Origin: Simiduia litorea
Lineage (GTDB): Bacteria > Pseudomonadota > Gammaproteobacteria > Pseudomonadales > Cellvibrionaceae
NCBI RefSeq assembly: GCF_042853465.1
Contig: NZ_AP031497.1
Span: forward strand, 2,046,001-2,110,000
Reading direction: 5' to 3'
DNA length: 64,000 bases
Below the pieces are notes generated by a model. The model saw nothing but the letters and a program-made list of their open reading frames with translations, searched no databases and was not told the origin of the DNA. The first letter of the stretch is position 1, and every line of letters begins with the position of its first letter. Positions 1 through 8,484 of the stretch are shown in pieces. A program made the position numbers and the translations under genes.

Positions 1-1
1 G

Positions 2-1192
2 GCGTTTGCCGGCCGGGTGGGCGTGGACATTCAGCTGGATAGCTTGGGCGAGCCAATTGCCGCGCTGTTTAATGAAGAGTTGGGCGCCGTTTTGCAGGTG
101 CCGACAGATGAGTGCTCGGGCATCCTGGCGCGTTTCGAATCGGCTGGCTTGACTGATGCCGTGCACTATATCGGTGGCTTAAACGATGAAGATCAAGTGC
201 GAATTCGCGCCGGCAATGGGGCTTGGCTGTTCGATCAATCGCGCGCTTACTTGCACAGCTTATGGAGTGAAACCAGTTATCGCATTCAAGCCCTGCGCGA
301 TAATCCCAAGTGCGCAGAGCAAGAATTCGCCCAAGTGCTTGCTAATGATCCGGGCCTGTCTGCGTCTTTAACGTTTGACCCGTCAGAAGACATTGCGGCG
401 CCCTACATCGCTAAAGGCGTTAGGCCGCAAGTGGCCATTTTGCGCGAGCAGGGTGTTAATGGTCATGTGGAAATGGCGGCCGCGTTTGATCGGGCCGGTT
501 TTAACGCCGTCGATGTGCACATGAGTGATATTCTTTCTGGTCGCATCGATCTAGCGCAAATGCAGGGCCTCGCGGCGTGCGGCGGTTTTTCCTATGGCGA
601 TGTGCTGGGTGCGGGAGAGGGCTGGGCTAAGACAGTACTGTTCAATGCCAAGGCTCGGGATATGTTCGAACAGTTTTTCCATCGGGTTGATAGCTTTTCC
701 CTGGGTGTTTGCAATGGCTGCCAGATGATGTCGAACTTGAAGTCGCTGATTCCTGGCGCAGAGCTTTGGCCGCGTTTTGTACGCAACGAATCAGAGCAGT
801 TTGAGGCGCGCTTTAGTTTGGTGCAAATCCAAGAATCTCCCTCGGTATTTTTCCAGGGTATGCAAGGCTCGCATATGCCGGTCGCTGTGGCGCATGGTGA
901 GGGTAGGGCTGAGTTTTTAACATCCAGCGCGCAGGCGTTGTTAAGTAGTCATCAAGTGGCCATGCGCTTTTTAGATAACCATTTAATGGCTACTGAAGCT
1001 TACCCTGCTAATCCAAATGGTTCGCCATTGGGCGTCACAGCTGTGACCAGCGTGGATGGTCGCGCTACCATCATGATGCCGCATCCCGAGCGCGTGTTTA
1101 GAACAGTGTCGAATTCTTGGCATCCAGAAGAGTGGGGCGAAGACTCCCCTTGGATGAGAATGTTTAGGAATGCCAGAGAGTTTGTAAGTTGA
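2..1192 (+). CDS. purL: Phosphoribosylformylglycinamidine synthase, C-terminal part (cut by window edge)
   Basis: This is the C-terminal end of the large PurL enzyme, which makes formylglycinamidine ribonucleotide from FGAR, glutamine and ATP in purine synthesis. The reading frame is open through base 2, so the gene begins upstream of the window; about 396 codons are present. The visible part ends in the class I glutamine amidotransferase domain: GGFSYGDVLGAGEGWA, the nucleophile region SLGVCNGCQMM, and the His/Glu pair of the triad in MPHPERVFR near the end. The preceding segment is the end of the synthetase half. A clear intrinsic terminator follows the stop, so purL probably ends its transcript. 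Family assignment is secure. Confidence 0.97.
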   Translation, partial: AFAGRVGVDIQLDSLGEPIAALFNEELGAVLQVPTDECSGILARFESAGLTDAVHYIGGLNDEDQVRIRAGNGAWLFDQSRAYLHSLWSETSYRIQALRDNPKCAEQEFAQVLANDPGLSASLTFDPSEDIAAPYIAKGVRPQVAILREQGVNGHVEMAAAFDRAGFNAVDVHMSDILSGRIDLAQMQGLAACGGFSYGDVLGAGEGWAKTVLFNAKARDMFEQFFHRVDSFSLGVCNGCQMMSNLKSLIPGAELWPRFVRNESEQFEARFSLVQIQESPSVFFQGMQGSHMPVAVAHGEGRAEFLTSSAQALLSSHQVAMRFLDNHLMATEAYPANPNGSPLGVTAVTSVDGRATIMMPHPERVFRTVSNSWHPEEWGEDSPWMRMFRNAREFVS

Positions 1193-1204
1193 GTTGAAGA
1201 AAAG

Positions 1205-1227
1205 CGGGAGCCGAGCTCCCGTTTTTT
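1205..1227 (+). terminator. Intrinsic terminator after purL
   Basis: A perfect 7-bp stem (CGGGAGC / GCTCCCG, 1205-1211 and 1215-1221) with a three-base loop is followed by six T. It lies 12 bases after the purL stop. Confidence 0.9.
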
Positions 1228-1275
1228 ATGGTAGTTTATAATCCTTATTTCCCCATTGCGTTGTAGGCGCTTGAT

Positions 1276-2061
1276 ATGAATAAACGTTCAGGAGTTTTGT
1301 TAGTCATCGGCTGTATTTTGTTATTGGTCATAGCTTTTCTCATGCTGCGAGAACCTGAGCCTGAGGTTGTGGTGGTTGAAGCGCCGGTAGAGGTAGCCGC
1401 GCCTATCCAGCGAGAAGTTGAGCCTGAGCCTGAGACACCTGCGCCGGTAAAACAAGAGAAGGCGCTTGATTTAATCGGCCCAGCCGTTTCAATTGCCGCA
1501 AGTCACCCGATGATTATTGAAATTGCCCAGTCTTTGTCACCCAGCTTGGTTCAGTGGTTGGTGAGCGAGGAGTTGCTGCGTAAATGGGTGATACTGATCG
1601 ATCAAATTGCCGATGGCCAGATGTCTAACAAGTTTTTGCCGGTGCAATATGACATGGCGCCTTTCGCGGTCATAGGGACGCCGCAACTGGCGACAGCTGA
1701 TCCGAAAAACTTTGATCGTGCTACTAAACTAGTGAAGGCATTTGTGGCGATTGAGCCCGAGGTGTTGGTCGCTTATTACCGTTTGTGGCAGCCTCTACTC
1801 GATGAAGCTTATGCCGAGTTAGGTAAGAAAGGAACCTTTGATGATCGAGTGGTACAAGCCATACGCCAGTTGCAATCTGTACCTGCTATGCCTGACGCCG
1901 GTGAGTTGGCTGCAAAGCCTGTCATGTATAAATTCATCGACCCTACCATTGAGAAAGCGCCTGCTCTGCATAAGTGGATGTGGCGAATGGGGCCAAAAAA
2001 TCAAGCTGAGATTAAAGGCTATTTAACGCGTGTTAAGCTAGCGATGTACAAGCAATCTTAG
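1276..2061 (+). CDS. DUF3014 domain membrane-anchored protein
   Basis: A 261-residue protein of unknown function. Residues 7-23 form one hydrophobic segment directly after a short basic N-terminus, so it is probably anchored in the inner membrane with the rest in the periplasm. Residues 27-62 are a Pro/Glu/Val-rich linker. The remainder matches what I know of the DUF3014 family: a WLVSEELLRKWV stretch, the LVAYYRLWQPLLDEAYAELG region, and the closing motif with WRMGPKNQAEIKGYL. It stands alone between purL and the DyP peroxidase gene, 29 bases upstream of the latter, so co-transcription is possible. The function is not known. Confidence 0.8.
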   Translation: MNKRSGVLLVIGCILLLVIAFLMLREPEPEVVVVEAPVEVAAPIQREVEPEPETPAPVKQEKALDLIGPAVSIAASHPMIIEIAQSLSPSLVQWLVSEELLRKWVILIDQIADGQMSNKFLPVQYDMAPFAVIGTPQLATADPKNFDRATKLVKAFVAIEPEVLVAYYRLWQPLLDEAYAELGKKGTFDDRVVQAIRQLQSVPAMPDAGELAAKPVMYKFIDPTIEKAPALHKWMWRMGPKNQAEIKGYLTRVKLAMYKQS

Positions 2062-2090
2062 CTTTTGAAATCAGTTTTTGAGGGGATTTT

Positions 2091-2957
2091 ATGAAGCCAC
2101 AGGCCGGAATACAGAGCCCGTTGCCAGCGTGCGCAAAGTATTGTTTTTTTCGATTGCTCGGAAACCAGAAGGATTTGGTTGAGCAACTCAATGCCGTTGT
2201 GGGCGATGATGTGGTTTTGGGCCTTGGCTTGAGTTTACTCAAGCATTTGGGGTTAATGGTACCCGCTATGAAATCGGCGCCAGACTTCTCTTGGCAGGGA
2301 CTCGATATCCCACAAACACCAAGCGCTCTGTGTGTTTGGGTGCGAGGTGCCGATGCGGGTGTTGTGGCGCTGCGTACACGCAAAATTGTACAGCAGTTGG
2401 CCGGCGCCTTTGAGTTAATTGACGAGCTGGACGGCTTCCTGCATCGCAATGGCAGGGATGTTACAGGTTACGAAGATGGTACAGAAAACCCCGTTGGCGA
2501 GGCCGCAGATAAAGCGGCTTTCGTTTCAGTTGGGCCTTTTGCGAAGTCGAGCTTTATGGCGATTCAGTGCTGGCAGCACGACATGGAGGCTTTTGAGGCG
2601 CTGCCGCTGAGCGCCCGCAACCATGTGATTGGTCGCGACCTAGACACCAATGAAGAATTGGACGACGCACCTGCCAGAGCGCACGTAAAACGGACAGAGC
2701 AAGACAGCTTCTCGCCGCCGCAGTTTGTGCTCAGGCGATCTATGGCGTGGCAGGCGGCTACAAAAATGGGCTTGATGTTTGTCGCCTTTGGCGCAAGCTT
2801 TGATGCCTTTGAGGCGCAGATGTATCGTATGACCGGTAGCGCAGATGGTATTCGCGATGCGTTGTTTGATATTTCGCGACCGTTAACAAGTGCCTACTAT
2901 TGGTGCCCTGCATTGGATAATAACCGATTGGTTTTGGATGGAATGTTAAGTGATTAA
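2091..2957 (+). CDS. DyP-type heme peroxidase
   Basis: A 288-residue dye-decolourising-type peroxidase of the cytoplasmic YfeX-like class. These enzymes bind heme b and reduce hydrogen peroxide with diverse electron donors. The family signature GxxDG is seen as GYEDGTENP with Asp129 as the expected catalytic acid; the ARAHVKRTEQDSF segment carries the likely proximal heme His. There is no twin-arginine signal, so it should be cytoplasmic. An AGGGG-like Shine-Dalgarno precedes the ATG. The last 8 bases overlap the start of the next gene, a CnoX-like thioredoxin-fold protein, suggesting translational coupling and a shared oxidative-stress role. The physiological substrate cannot be told from sequence. 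Confidence 0.9.
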   Translation: MKPQAGIQSPLPACAKYCFFRLLGNQKDLVEQLNAVVGDDVVLGLGLSLLKHLGLMVPAMKSAPDFSWQGLDIPQTPSALCVWVRGADAGVVALRTRKIVQQLAGAFELIDELDGFLHRNGRDVTGYEDGTENPVGEAADKAAFVSVGPFAKSSFMAIQCWQHDMEAFEALPLSARNHVIGRDLDTNEELDDAPARAHVKRTEQDSFSPPQFVLRRSMAWQAATKMGLMFVAFGASFDAFEAQMYRMTGSADGIRDALFDISRPLTSAYYWCPALDNNRLVLDGMLSD

Positions 2958-3831
2958 CCAGGCAAATGCGTCTACTGAGTTTATTGTTGAAGTGTCGATG
3001 GCGAATGCCCAGGCAGCGCTGATCGAGGCCTCCGTTGAGCGGCCGGTACTGGCTTTTTTTTGGTCGCAGCGCAGTGAAATTTGTGTTGTTTTAAAATCCT
3101 TGCTCGAAAAAATGGCGCAGGAAAAAGCCGGAAAATTTCTGTTGGCCAATGTTAATACCGATGAGCTTTCGGGTATCGCAAGTCAATTAGGTGTGCAGAC
3201 GTTACCTACCTTAATGGTTATGCAGCAAGGTCAGCCCGTTGATGGGTTGGTAGGCGAACAAACCGAGGCCAGTGTTAGGGCGCTGCTCGATAAATTTTTA
3301 CCGCCGCAATGGCAAGAGGATTTGGCCACGGCGAAATCCCTGTTGGCTACTGAGGATGTTAATGACCAAGCCAGGGCCATCGCTCTGCTCAAGGATGCTT
3401 GGGCTGAGAGCAAGCAGTCTAGTGTGGCCGTGTTGTTGGCAGAGATCTATTTAAATAGTGGTCGCTTGGATGACTGCGAATCGCAGTTAAAAGTTGTTCC
3501 ATTGCAGGATAGGCAGTCGGCTTGGTTGCAGATAGAAGCTAAATTGCAATTAAAGCGCGAAGCTGGCAAGGCACCTGAAATTCTTGCGCTAGAACAGGCG
3601 TTTGCCGCAACGCCAGACGATCTGGCTATCGCCCAACAGTTGGCAGTGGCCCTGGCGCAAGATAAGCATCATCAAGAAGCCTTAGAGTTGCTGTTTCCAA
3701 TATTGAAAAAAAATCTCGGTGCCGCCGATGGCGCCGTGCGTAAAACCTTTCAGGATATTTTAGCCTCCTTAGGCAAGGGTGATCCCTTGGCTGTCACATT
3801 TCAGCGTCAGTTATACGCGTTAATTTATTAG
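2950..3831 (+). CDS. cnoX: CnoX/YbbN-type chaperedoxin (thioredoxin fold plus TPR)
   Basis: A 293-residue protein with an N-terminal thioredoxin fold (about 12-115) and a C-terminal helical, TPR-like region (about 120-293). The usual CGPC active site is degenerate: after Trp38 the sequence reads SQRSEIC, with Ser42 and Cys45 in the SxxC arrangement of Escherichia coli CnoX. In that family the protein is a chlorine-activated holdase that also forms mixed disulfides and passes clients to GroEL or DnaK. The GTG start at 2950 is chosen because it overlaps the peroxidase stop by 8 bases; an internal ATG at 2998 is the alternative. Placement directly after a peroxidase fits a redox stress role. Confidence 0.85.
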   Translation: MINQANASTEFIVEVSMANAQAALIEASVERPVLAFFWSQRSEICVVLKSLLEKMAQEKAGKFLLANVNTDELSGIASQLGVQTLPTLMVMQQGQPVDGLVGEQTEASVRALLDKFLPPQWQEDLATAKSLLATEDVNDQARAIALLKDAWAESKQSSVAVLLAEIYLNSGRLDDCESQLKVVPLQDRQSAWLQIEAKLQLKREAGKAPEILALEQAFAATPDDLAIAQQLAVALAQDKHHQEALELLFPILKKNLGAADGAVRKTFQDILASLGKGDPLAVTFQRQLYALIY

Positions 3832-3854
3832 GCGCTAGCGTAAGAGAATTACCC

Positions 3855-4730
3855 ATGCAGCTTCCGATAGGTATCACCCGTGGCACCTCTAATTATGGTT
3901 TGGAGTACCTGGATATCGAGCACCCCAAGGCCCGTGCTCGGATTTTTTTACAGGGCGCTCAGGTCACTGAGTTTCAAGCGACGAATCAGCCAGCCTTGTT
4001 GTGGCTCAGCCCCGAAGAGGATTTTCGCCCAGGTAAGGCTATACGGGGTGGTATCCCAATTTGCTGGCCCTGGTTTGGCGCCCATGGTTCTGATACTGCG
4101 GCACCTGCGCACGGCTTCGCTCGCACCTCTGTGTGGAAATTAGATAATGTCATTAACAATGATGACGGTGTCTTCCTCACGTTAAGTTTGCCAATGCCGG
4201 ACCGGCCTGATTGGCCTTATTCAGCCTCGCTAACCCTCGCGGTTAGCGTGTCTGATTACCTTGGCTTAGCGCTGACAACCCGCAACACCGGTAGCGATGA
4301 GTTGGTGCTGACGCAAGCGCTACACACCTACTTTAATATTGTCGATATCGAGCAGGTGCGCATTACCGGTTTAGCGGGAAGTCGTTACGATGATCAATTG
4401 TTGGGAGCGGCGGGGAAGGGCCTGGCTTGTTCTGAGTCTCAGCTAAGCATCGCTGGTGAAGTAGATCGAATCGTATACCCGCGCCAACCATTGGGTCTTA
4501 ACGCGCCAGCCTATCAGCTCGATATTGCAACTCAGGGCAGTGCGAGTGCGGTAATTTGGAACCCTTGGCTGGAAAAATCCTCCCGCTTGAGTAACTTTCC
4601 CACCGATGGCTATAAGTCCATGGTATGTGTTGAAACGGCAAATTGCGGCGCCGACGTTGCCGTGATCGGCGTCGGTGCTTCACACACCTTACAAGTTGAA
4701 TATCGCCAGTTAAACACTGGTAAAAACTGA
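3855..4730 (+). CDS. Glucose-6-phosphate 1-epimerase / D-hexose-6-phosphate mutarotase (YeaD type)
   Basis: A 291-residue aldose 1-epimerase-fold protein. It resembles YeaD, which interconverts alpha and beta anomers of hexose 6-phosphates in the cytoplasm. Visible family features are the early FLQGAQVTEFQ segment, IRGGIPICWPWFG with the conserved glycine-rich phosphate/sugar-binding loop, the AHGFARTSVW histidine region, LTQALHTYFNI, and KSMVCVETAN near the C-terminus carrying the catalytic Glu. It lies 23 bases after the cnoX-like gene and may be in the same transcript. The exact sugar specificity is inferred from the family. Confidence 0.9.
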   Translation: MQLPIGITRGTSNYGLEYLDIEHPKARARIFLQGAQVTEFQATNQPALLWLSPEEDFRPGKAIRGGIPICWPWFGAHGSDTAAPAHGFARTSVWKLDNVINNDDGVFLTLSLPMPDRPDWPYSASLTLAVSVSDYLGLALTTRNTGSDELVLTQALHTYFNIVDIEQVRITGLAGSRYDDQLLGAAGKGLACSESQLSIAGEVDRIVYPRQPLGLNAPAYQLDIATQGSASAVIWNPWLEKSSRLSNFPTDGYKSMVCVETANCGADVAVIGVGASHTLQVEYRQLNTGKN

Positions 4731-4807
4731 GCTAGCTGGCATAATTCACGCCCGCGCATGATTTGCGCGCAATATTCTTTTGTCTGACCGTTAATCAGAG
4801 TACAAAC

Positions 4808-5926
4808 ATGCGACCAGAACTGAAACCCCGTAACCCCAATTTTTCGTCAGGCCCTTGCAGCAAGCGCCCTGGTTATAGCCTTGATCAATTGCATATTGAA
4901 ACCTTGGGGCGTTCACATAGGTCGGCATTGGGCAAAGAGGTTCTTGCCAAGGCTTGTGCGCAAACGGCAGCGCTACTCGGTCTACCCGAGGGATACCGGG
5001 TCGGTATCGTTCCAGCCTCTGACACGGGCGCCGTTGAAATGGCCTTGTGGTCTATGCTCGGGCCGCGTCCGGTTGAAGTGCTGTATTGGGAGTCCTTCGG
5101 TCAAGGTTGGATGAGTGACATCACCAAACAATTAAAATTGAAAGACGTGTCTTGTCGCTCTGCTGACTATGGTCAATTGCCGGATTTATCCGCAATCAAT
5201 TTCAACAGCGATATCGTTTTTACCTGGAATGGCACGACCTCGGGTGTCAAGTTGCCCAATGGTGACTGGATTGCCGACGATCGCAAAGGGCTCACCATTT
5301 GCGATGCGACATCAGCTGTTTTTGCCATGGATATGCCCTGGGAAAAGCTCGACGTGGTGACCTTCAGCTGGCAAAAAGTACTGGGTGGGGAAGGTGCTCA
5401 CGGCATGCTGATTCTTAGCCCGCGGGCAGTGGAACGTTTGGAAACTTACGTGCCAACTTGGCCCTTGCCGAAAATCTTTCGCATGACCAGTGGCGGTAAG
5501 CTCAACGAGGGTATTTTCCGTGGCGAAACCATTAATACGCCCTCTATGTTATGTGTTGCCGACTACCTAGACGCCTTGGCTTGGCTGGAATCCATTGGCG
5601 GCTTAGCGGCGGCGATACAGCGCTCGGAAAACAACTTGCAGGTGATTAGCGAGTTCGTGGCGAAAAATAATTGGGTTCATTTTTTGGCCGAAGATGAAGT
5701 GCTTCGCTCAAATACCAGCGTGTGCTTAACCTTGGATGCCACGCCAGAGCAAGTGAAAAAAATGGCCAAACTGTTAGAGGCCGAGTCTGTTGCCTTTGAC
5801 ATAGGCGCCTATCGCGATGCACCGGCTGGCTTGCGTATCTGGTGCGGTGCGACCGTCGAAGCCAGTGATGTGGCGGCGTTAATGCCTTGGCTGGTTTGGG
5901 CCTATAAGGAAGTGGTAGGCGTTTAG
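4808..5926 (+). CDS. serC: Phosphoserine aminotransferase, Methanosarcina/alphaproteobacterial type
   Basis: A 372-residue PLP enzyme that transaminates 3-phosphohydroxypyruvate to phosphoserine in serine synthesis. The start at 4808 gives MRPELKPRNPNFSSGPCSKR, the normal N-terminus of this subgroup; an upstream in-frame start at 4763 would add residues with no family match. The PLP lysine is Lys190 in TFSWQKVLGGEGAHG. The sequence follows the SerC subtype known from Methanosarcina and alphaproteobacteria (the TIGR01365-like form) rather than the usual gammaproteobacterial SerC, which normally sits next to gyrA/pheA/aroA. Here it is followed by its own terminator and then by serA, so two consecutive serine steps are neighbours. 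Subtype assignment is from memory of motifs. Confidence 0.88.
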   Translation: MRPELKPRNPNFSSGPCSKRPGYSLDQLHIETLGRSHRSALGKEVLAKACAQTAALLGLPEGYRVGIVPASDTGAVEMALWSMLGPRPVEVLYWESFGQGWMSDITKQLKLKDVSCRSADYGQLPDLSAINFNSDIVFTWNGTTSGVKLPNGDWIADDRKGLTICDATSAVFAMDMPWEKLDVVTFSWQKVLGGEGAHGMLILSPRAVERLETYVPTWPLPKIFRMTSGGKLNEGIFRGETINTPSMLCVADYLDALAWLESIGGLAAAIQRSENNLQVISEFVAKNNWVHFLAEDEVLRSNTSVCLTLDATPEQVKKMAKLLEAESVAFDIGAYRDAPAGLRIWCGATVEASDVAALMPWLVWAYKEVVGV

Positions 5927-5936
5927 AGTGAGAGAA

Positions 5937-5963
5937 GCCCGCCTTACGGTGGGCTTTTTTTTT
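5937..5963 (+). terminator. Intrinsic terminator between serC and serA
   Basis: A 7-bp stem (GCCCGCC / GGTGGGC, one G-T pair; 5937-5943 and 5948-5954) with a four-base loop is followed by nine T. It separates serC from serA, which therefore probably has its own promoter or depends on read-through. Confidence 0.88.
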
Positions 5964-6025
5964 CAGTTGTATTGTGCGTTTTAGTGTTTTTTTGTTTGCC
6001 TAAAATTATAAAAATGGAGTCACAG

Positions 6026-7201
6026 ATGTCGTTCAAAGTACAAACGTTTAATCAAATTGCCGAGCGTGGTTTGAATCGATTTGATCCGGTTAAATATCAG
6101 GTGGGTTCCGATCAAGTAGAGCCAGATGCGATGTTGTTGCGTAGTCAAAATCTACACGACTGCGTATTTAATAAAAATTTGAAGGCTATCGCCCGTGCCG
6201 GCGCCGGGGTTAATAATGTACCTGTCGATGCTTGTAGTAAACACGGTATCGTGGTTTTTAATACCCCAGGCGCCAACGCCAACGCGGTAAAAGAGTTGGT
6301 GTTCTGTGCCTTGTTGTTGGCCTCTCGCGGCATTGTTGACGGCATGCGCTTTGCGGAAGGTTTAACCGATATTTCCGACAGCAGTGTGCTCGCTGCCCGT
6401 TTAGAAAAAGAAAAAAAGCAGTTTGCCGGTGTTGAACTTTATGGCAAAAAATTAGGCATCGTTGGCTTGGGCGCAATTGGTTCGATGGTTGCTGAGATGG
6501 CCTTGGCCTTAGGCATGGAGGTGTTAGGTTTCGATCCTGCCTTGTCGGTAGACGCAGCTTGGCGTTTGCCTAATCAAGTTCAGCGTATGGAGAGCTTGCA
6601 GGCCCTATTGGGGCAGGCGGATTATGTCAGCCTGCATGTGCCAGCTATTGAGCAAACGAAAAATCTGATTAATGCCGAAAATATTGGAAGTTTTAAGAAA
6701 GGCGCGGTGTTGGTAAATTTTGCGCGCGAGTCAATTGTCGATCCTCACGCCGTTCTGGCGGCGCTTAATGCGGGTGGTCTTGCGCGTTATGTATGTGATT
6801 TCCCCGAGCCGGAGTTCAGAGGCCGAAAAGATATATTGGCTATGCCACACATTGGCGCAAGCACCCTAGAGGCGGAAGAAAATTGCGCGGTCATGGCGGC
6901 CGATCAGCTACGAGACTTTTTAGAAAACGGCAATATTAAAAACTCGGTCAATTTTCCTCCCGTGGCTATGCCGCGCGCACCGGGTACTTGCCGATTAACA
7001 TTTACTAACGATAACGTATCGGGTGTGTTGGGGCATGTGCTGTCCGTGTTGGCGGATTTACAGGTTAACGTCGTCGATATGATGAATAAAAGCCGAGGCC
7101 AGCTTGCATATAACATTATTGATATGGAGGCTGAACCAAGTGCGGAATTACAGGCCGCAGTTGCCGCTGTCGAGCATGTTATTGCTGTGCGACTAATCTA
7201 G
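6026..7201 (+). CDS. serA: D-3-phosphoglycerate dehydrogenase, short ACT-domain form
   Basis: A 391-residue NAD-dependent dehydrogenase catalysing the first committed step of serine synthesis. The start at 6026 has GGAG seven bases upstream (6016-6019); the upstream starts at 6014 and 5972 lack such a site. Domains: substrate-binding halves around an NAD-binding Rossmann unit with GIVGLGAIGSMV (about 140-155), catalytic Arg in VNFARESIV, Glu in CDFPEPEF and His in MPHIGASTLEAEEN, then a C-terminal ACT domain (about 315-391) that in this family senses serine. It lacks the extra ASB domain of the long form. It follows serC, forming a two-step serine cassette. Earlier open sequence at 5972 is probably untranslated leader. 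Confidence 0.93.
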   Translation: MSFKVQTFNQIAERGLNRFDPVKYQVGSDQVEPDAMLLRSQNLHDCVFNKNLKAIARAGAGVNNVPVDACSKHGIVVFNTPGANANAVKELVFCALLLASRGIVDGMRFAEGLTDISDSSVLAARLEKEKKQFAGVELYGKKLGIVGLGAIGSMVAEMALALGMEVLGFDPALSVDAAWRLPNQVQRMESLQALLGQADYVSLHVPAIEQTKNLINAENIGSFKKGAVLVNFARESIVDPHAVLAALNAGGLARYVCDFPEPEFRGRKDILAMPHIGASTLEAEENCAVMAADQLRDFLENGNIKNSVNFPPVAMPRAPGTCRLTFTNDNVSGVLGHVLSVLADLQVNVVDMMNKSRGQLAYNIIDMEAEPSAELQAAVAAVEHVIAVRLI

Positions 7202-7213
7202 CGCTGATTTACA

Positions 7214-7525
7214 ATGTTTAAACTTTGTCTCTACGTACCTGTGTCTCACTTGGGTGTTGTTAAATCGGCGATATTTGCGGCGGGTGCAGGGAGCGTTGGC
7301 GCTTATACAGAGTATTGTTGGGAAGTTCAGGGTATCGGCCAGTTTAAACCTGTGAAGGGTGCCAATCCGTTTATTGGGCGGGTCGATGAGCTGGAGCAAG
7401 TGGTGGAGTATCGCTTGGAAACGGTGGTGCCCAAACAATGTATCGACGCTGTGATAAGCGCTTTGAGGCAGGCTCACCCCTACGAGGAGCCTGCTTATGA
7501 TGTTATTAAGGTCGAGGCTTACTGA
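7214..7525 (+). CDS. YqfO/NIF3-insert-like small protein
   Basis: A 103-residue protein corresponding to the ferredoxin-like (CutA/PII-like) insert domain found inside YqfO-type NIF3 proteins, here as a free-standing polypeptide. The recognisable features are MFKLCLYVPVSHLGVVKSAIF at the start, the EYCWEVQGIGQFKPVKGANPF core and the closing HPYEEPAYDVI motif. Its biochemical role is unknown. It starts 12 bases after serA. Its 3' end overlaps by 20 bases the end of the Nudix gene on the opposite strand. Confidence 0.82.
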   Translation: MFKLCLYVPVSHLGVVKSAIFAAGAGSVGAYTEYCWEVQGIGQFKPVKGANPFIGRVDELEQVVEYRLETVVPKQCIDAVISALRQAHPYEEPAYDVIKVEAY

Positions 7526-8057
7526 GCGGGCGAATTAAATCTTTGGTGCGAAAAGGAAAATTGTTTTCCTTTTGGTCGGCAAAGTAATGTTGCAAGGTTT
7601 CGGTGATTACCGGAAACGCGATCTCCTGCCAAGGCACTTCGTGTTCGTAAAAAAGTTCTACCTCTAGCGACTCGGGCCCGGGCCCGAAATTGCTGTCGTT
7701 TAAGGTCGCGCGGTAAAAAAAATAAACTTGGTTGATTTGTGGCAAGTTGAAAAGTGTATAAAGGGCTTTGATATCGACATTGGCTCTGGCTTCCTCCCAG
7801 GTTTCTCTCACTGCGCCTTGCTCCGTCGTTTCTCCGTTTTCCATAAACCCTGCTGGCAAGGTCCAAAGACCGTGGCGAGGCTCAATGGCGCGTTTGCACA
7901 GTAAAACTCTTTCGCCTAGAACCGGTAGAGTGCCGGTAATGATGCGTGGATTCTGGTAGTGGATAGTGCTGCAATGTAAGCAGACATGCCGCTCTCGGTT
8001 GTCGCCTTCAGGCACTCTAATAGCGATATCTTTACCGCATTGACTGCAAAAATTCAT
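7506..8057 (-). CDS. Zinc-ribbon Nudix hydrolase
   Basis: A 183-residue hydrolase of nucleoside diphosphate-linked compounds. The N-terminus starts with MNFCSQCGKDI and continues to a second Cys pair (CLHC), forming a four-Cys zinc ribbon. The Nudix box is seen as G-x5-E-x7-REtWEE within GFMENGETTEQGAVRETWEE (about residues 85-105). The start at 8057 overlaps the upstream DUF3135 stop by four bases in an ATGA arrangement, which is why it is preferred over the longer frame beginning at 8099. It resembles the NudC-related subgroup, but the substrate cannot be assigned. It converges on the NIF3-like gene with a 20-base overlap. Confidence 0.88.
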   Translation of the reverse strand: MNFCSQCGKDIAIRVPEGDNRERHVCLHCSTIHYQNPRIITGTLPVLGERVLLCKRAIEPRHGLWTLPAGFMENGETTEQGAVRETWEEARANVDIKALYTLFNLPQINQVYFFYRATLNDSNFGPGPESLEVELFYEHEVPWQEIAFPVITETLQHYFADQKENNFPFRTKDLIRPLSKPRP

Positions 8058-8374
8058 TGCTCGTTTTCCGCTATGTCCAATTGGTAAACCTTGGCGCACG
8101 TCGTTGGTGTTTCTACGGTGGGCTGATTTAGTCTAGCGATCATGTCGTGAAAGGATTCGGTCATCATATTGGAAATCTTAATACAGGCGCCTAAAGGGCT
8201 TTTGTGCAGTTGGCGCTGGGCGTCAATTTGAAATTGAAGTCCGCGCAGGCGCCGCTTAGTGTCTCCCTGAGACTTATTGATAAAAGCGTTTATTAGCTCG
8301 GTGCGCAAGCGCTCGAGCGCTTCGGGCTGACGTTCTGCCAATCTCAGGAGTTGGTCAAAATCCGGCAAATTCAT
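8054..8374 (-). CDS. DUF3135 domain protein
   Basis: A 106-residue cytoplasmic protein of unknown function. The family pattern is visible: an N-terminal FDQLLRLAERQPEALERLR helix, RRLRGLQFQIDAQRQ in the middle, and GACIKISNMMTESF. It forms a two-gene operon with the downstream Nudix gene (four-base overlap). It is divergent from the CoA pyrophosphatase-like Nudix gene, with 110 bases between the two starts. Confidence 0.82.
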   Translation of the reverse strand: MNLPDFDQLLRLAERQPEALERLRTELINAFINKSQGDTKRRLRGLQFQIDAQRQLHKSPLGACIKISNMMTESFHDMIARLNQPTVETPTTCAKVYQLDIAENEQ

Positions 8375-8439
8375 GGCTTACCTCGTGCTTAGCTTTGGCC
8401 ATTCTACCAGAGCTGTGGCTCCCGAGGCTCGAGCTAAAC

Positions 8440-8467
8440 TTCACTGTTTGGACTTTCTGGTTATAAT
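8440..8467 (+). promoter_or_regulatory. Candidate sigma-70 promoter for the nudL-like gene
   Basis: TTCACT (8440-8445) and a perfect TATAAT (8462-8467) are separated by 16 bases, 17 bases ahead of the ATG at 8485. Only the -10 element is strong, and the predicted leader would be very short. Confidence 0.5.
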
Positions 8468-8484
8468 GCGCTTGAGGTACGCAT

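Noticed and set aside
2033..2449. 138-residue open frame on the minus strand across the DyP peroxidase start
   Set aside because: Low-complexity Ser/Lys/Pro composition, antisense to a clear family gene.
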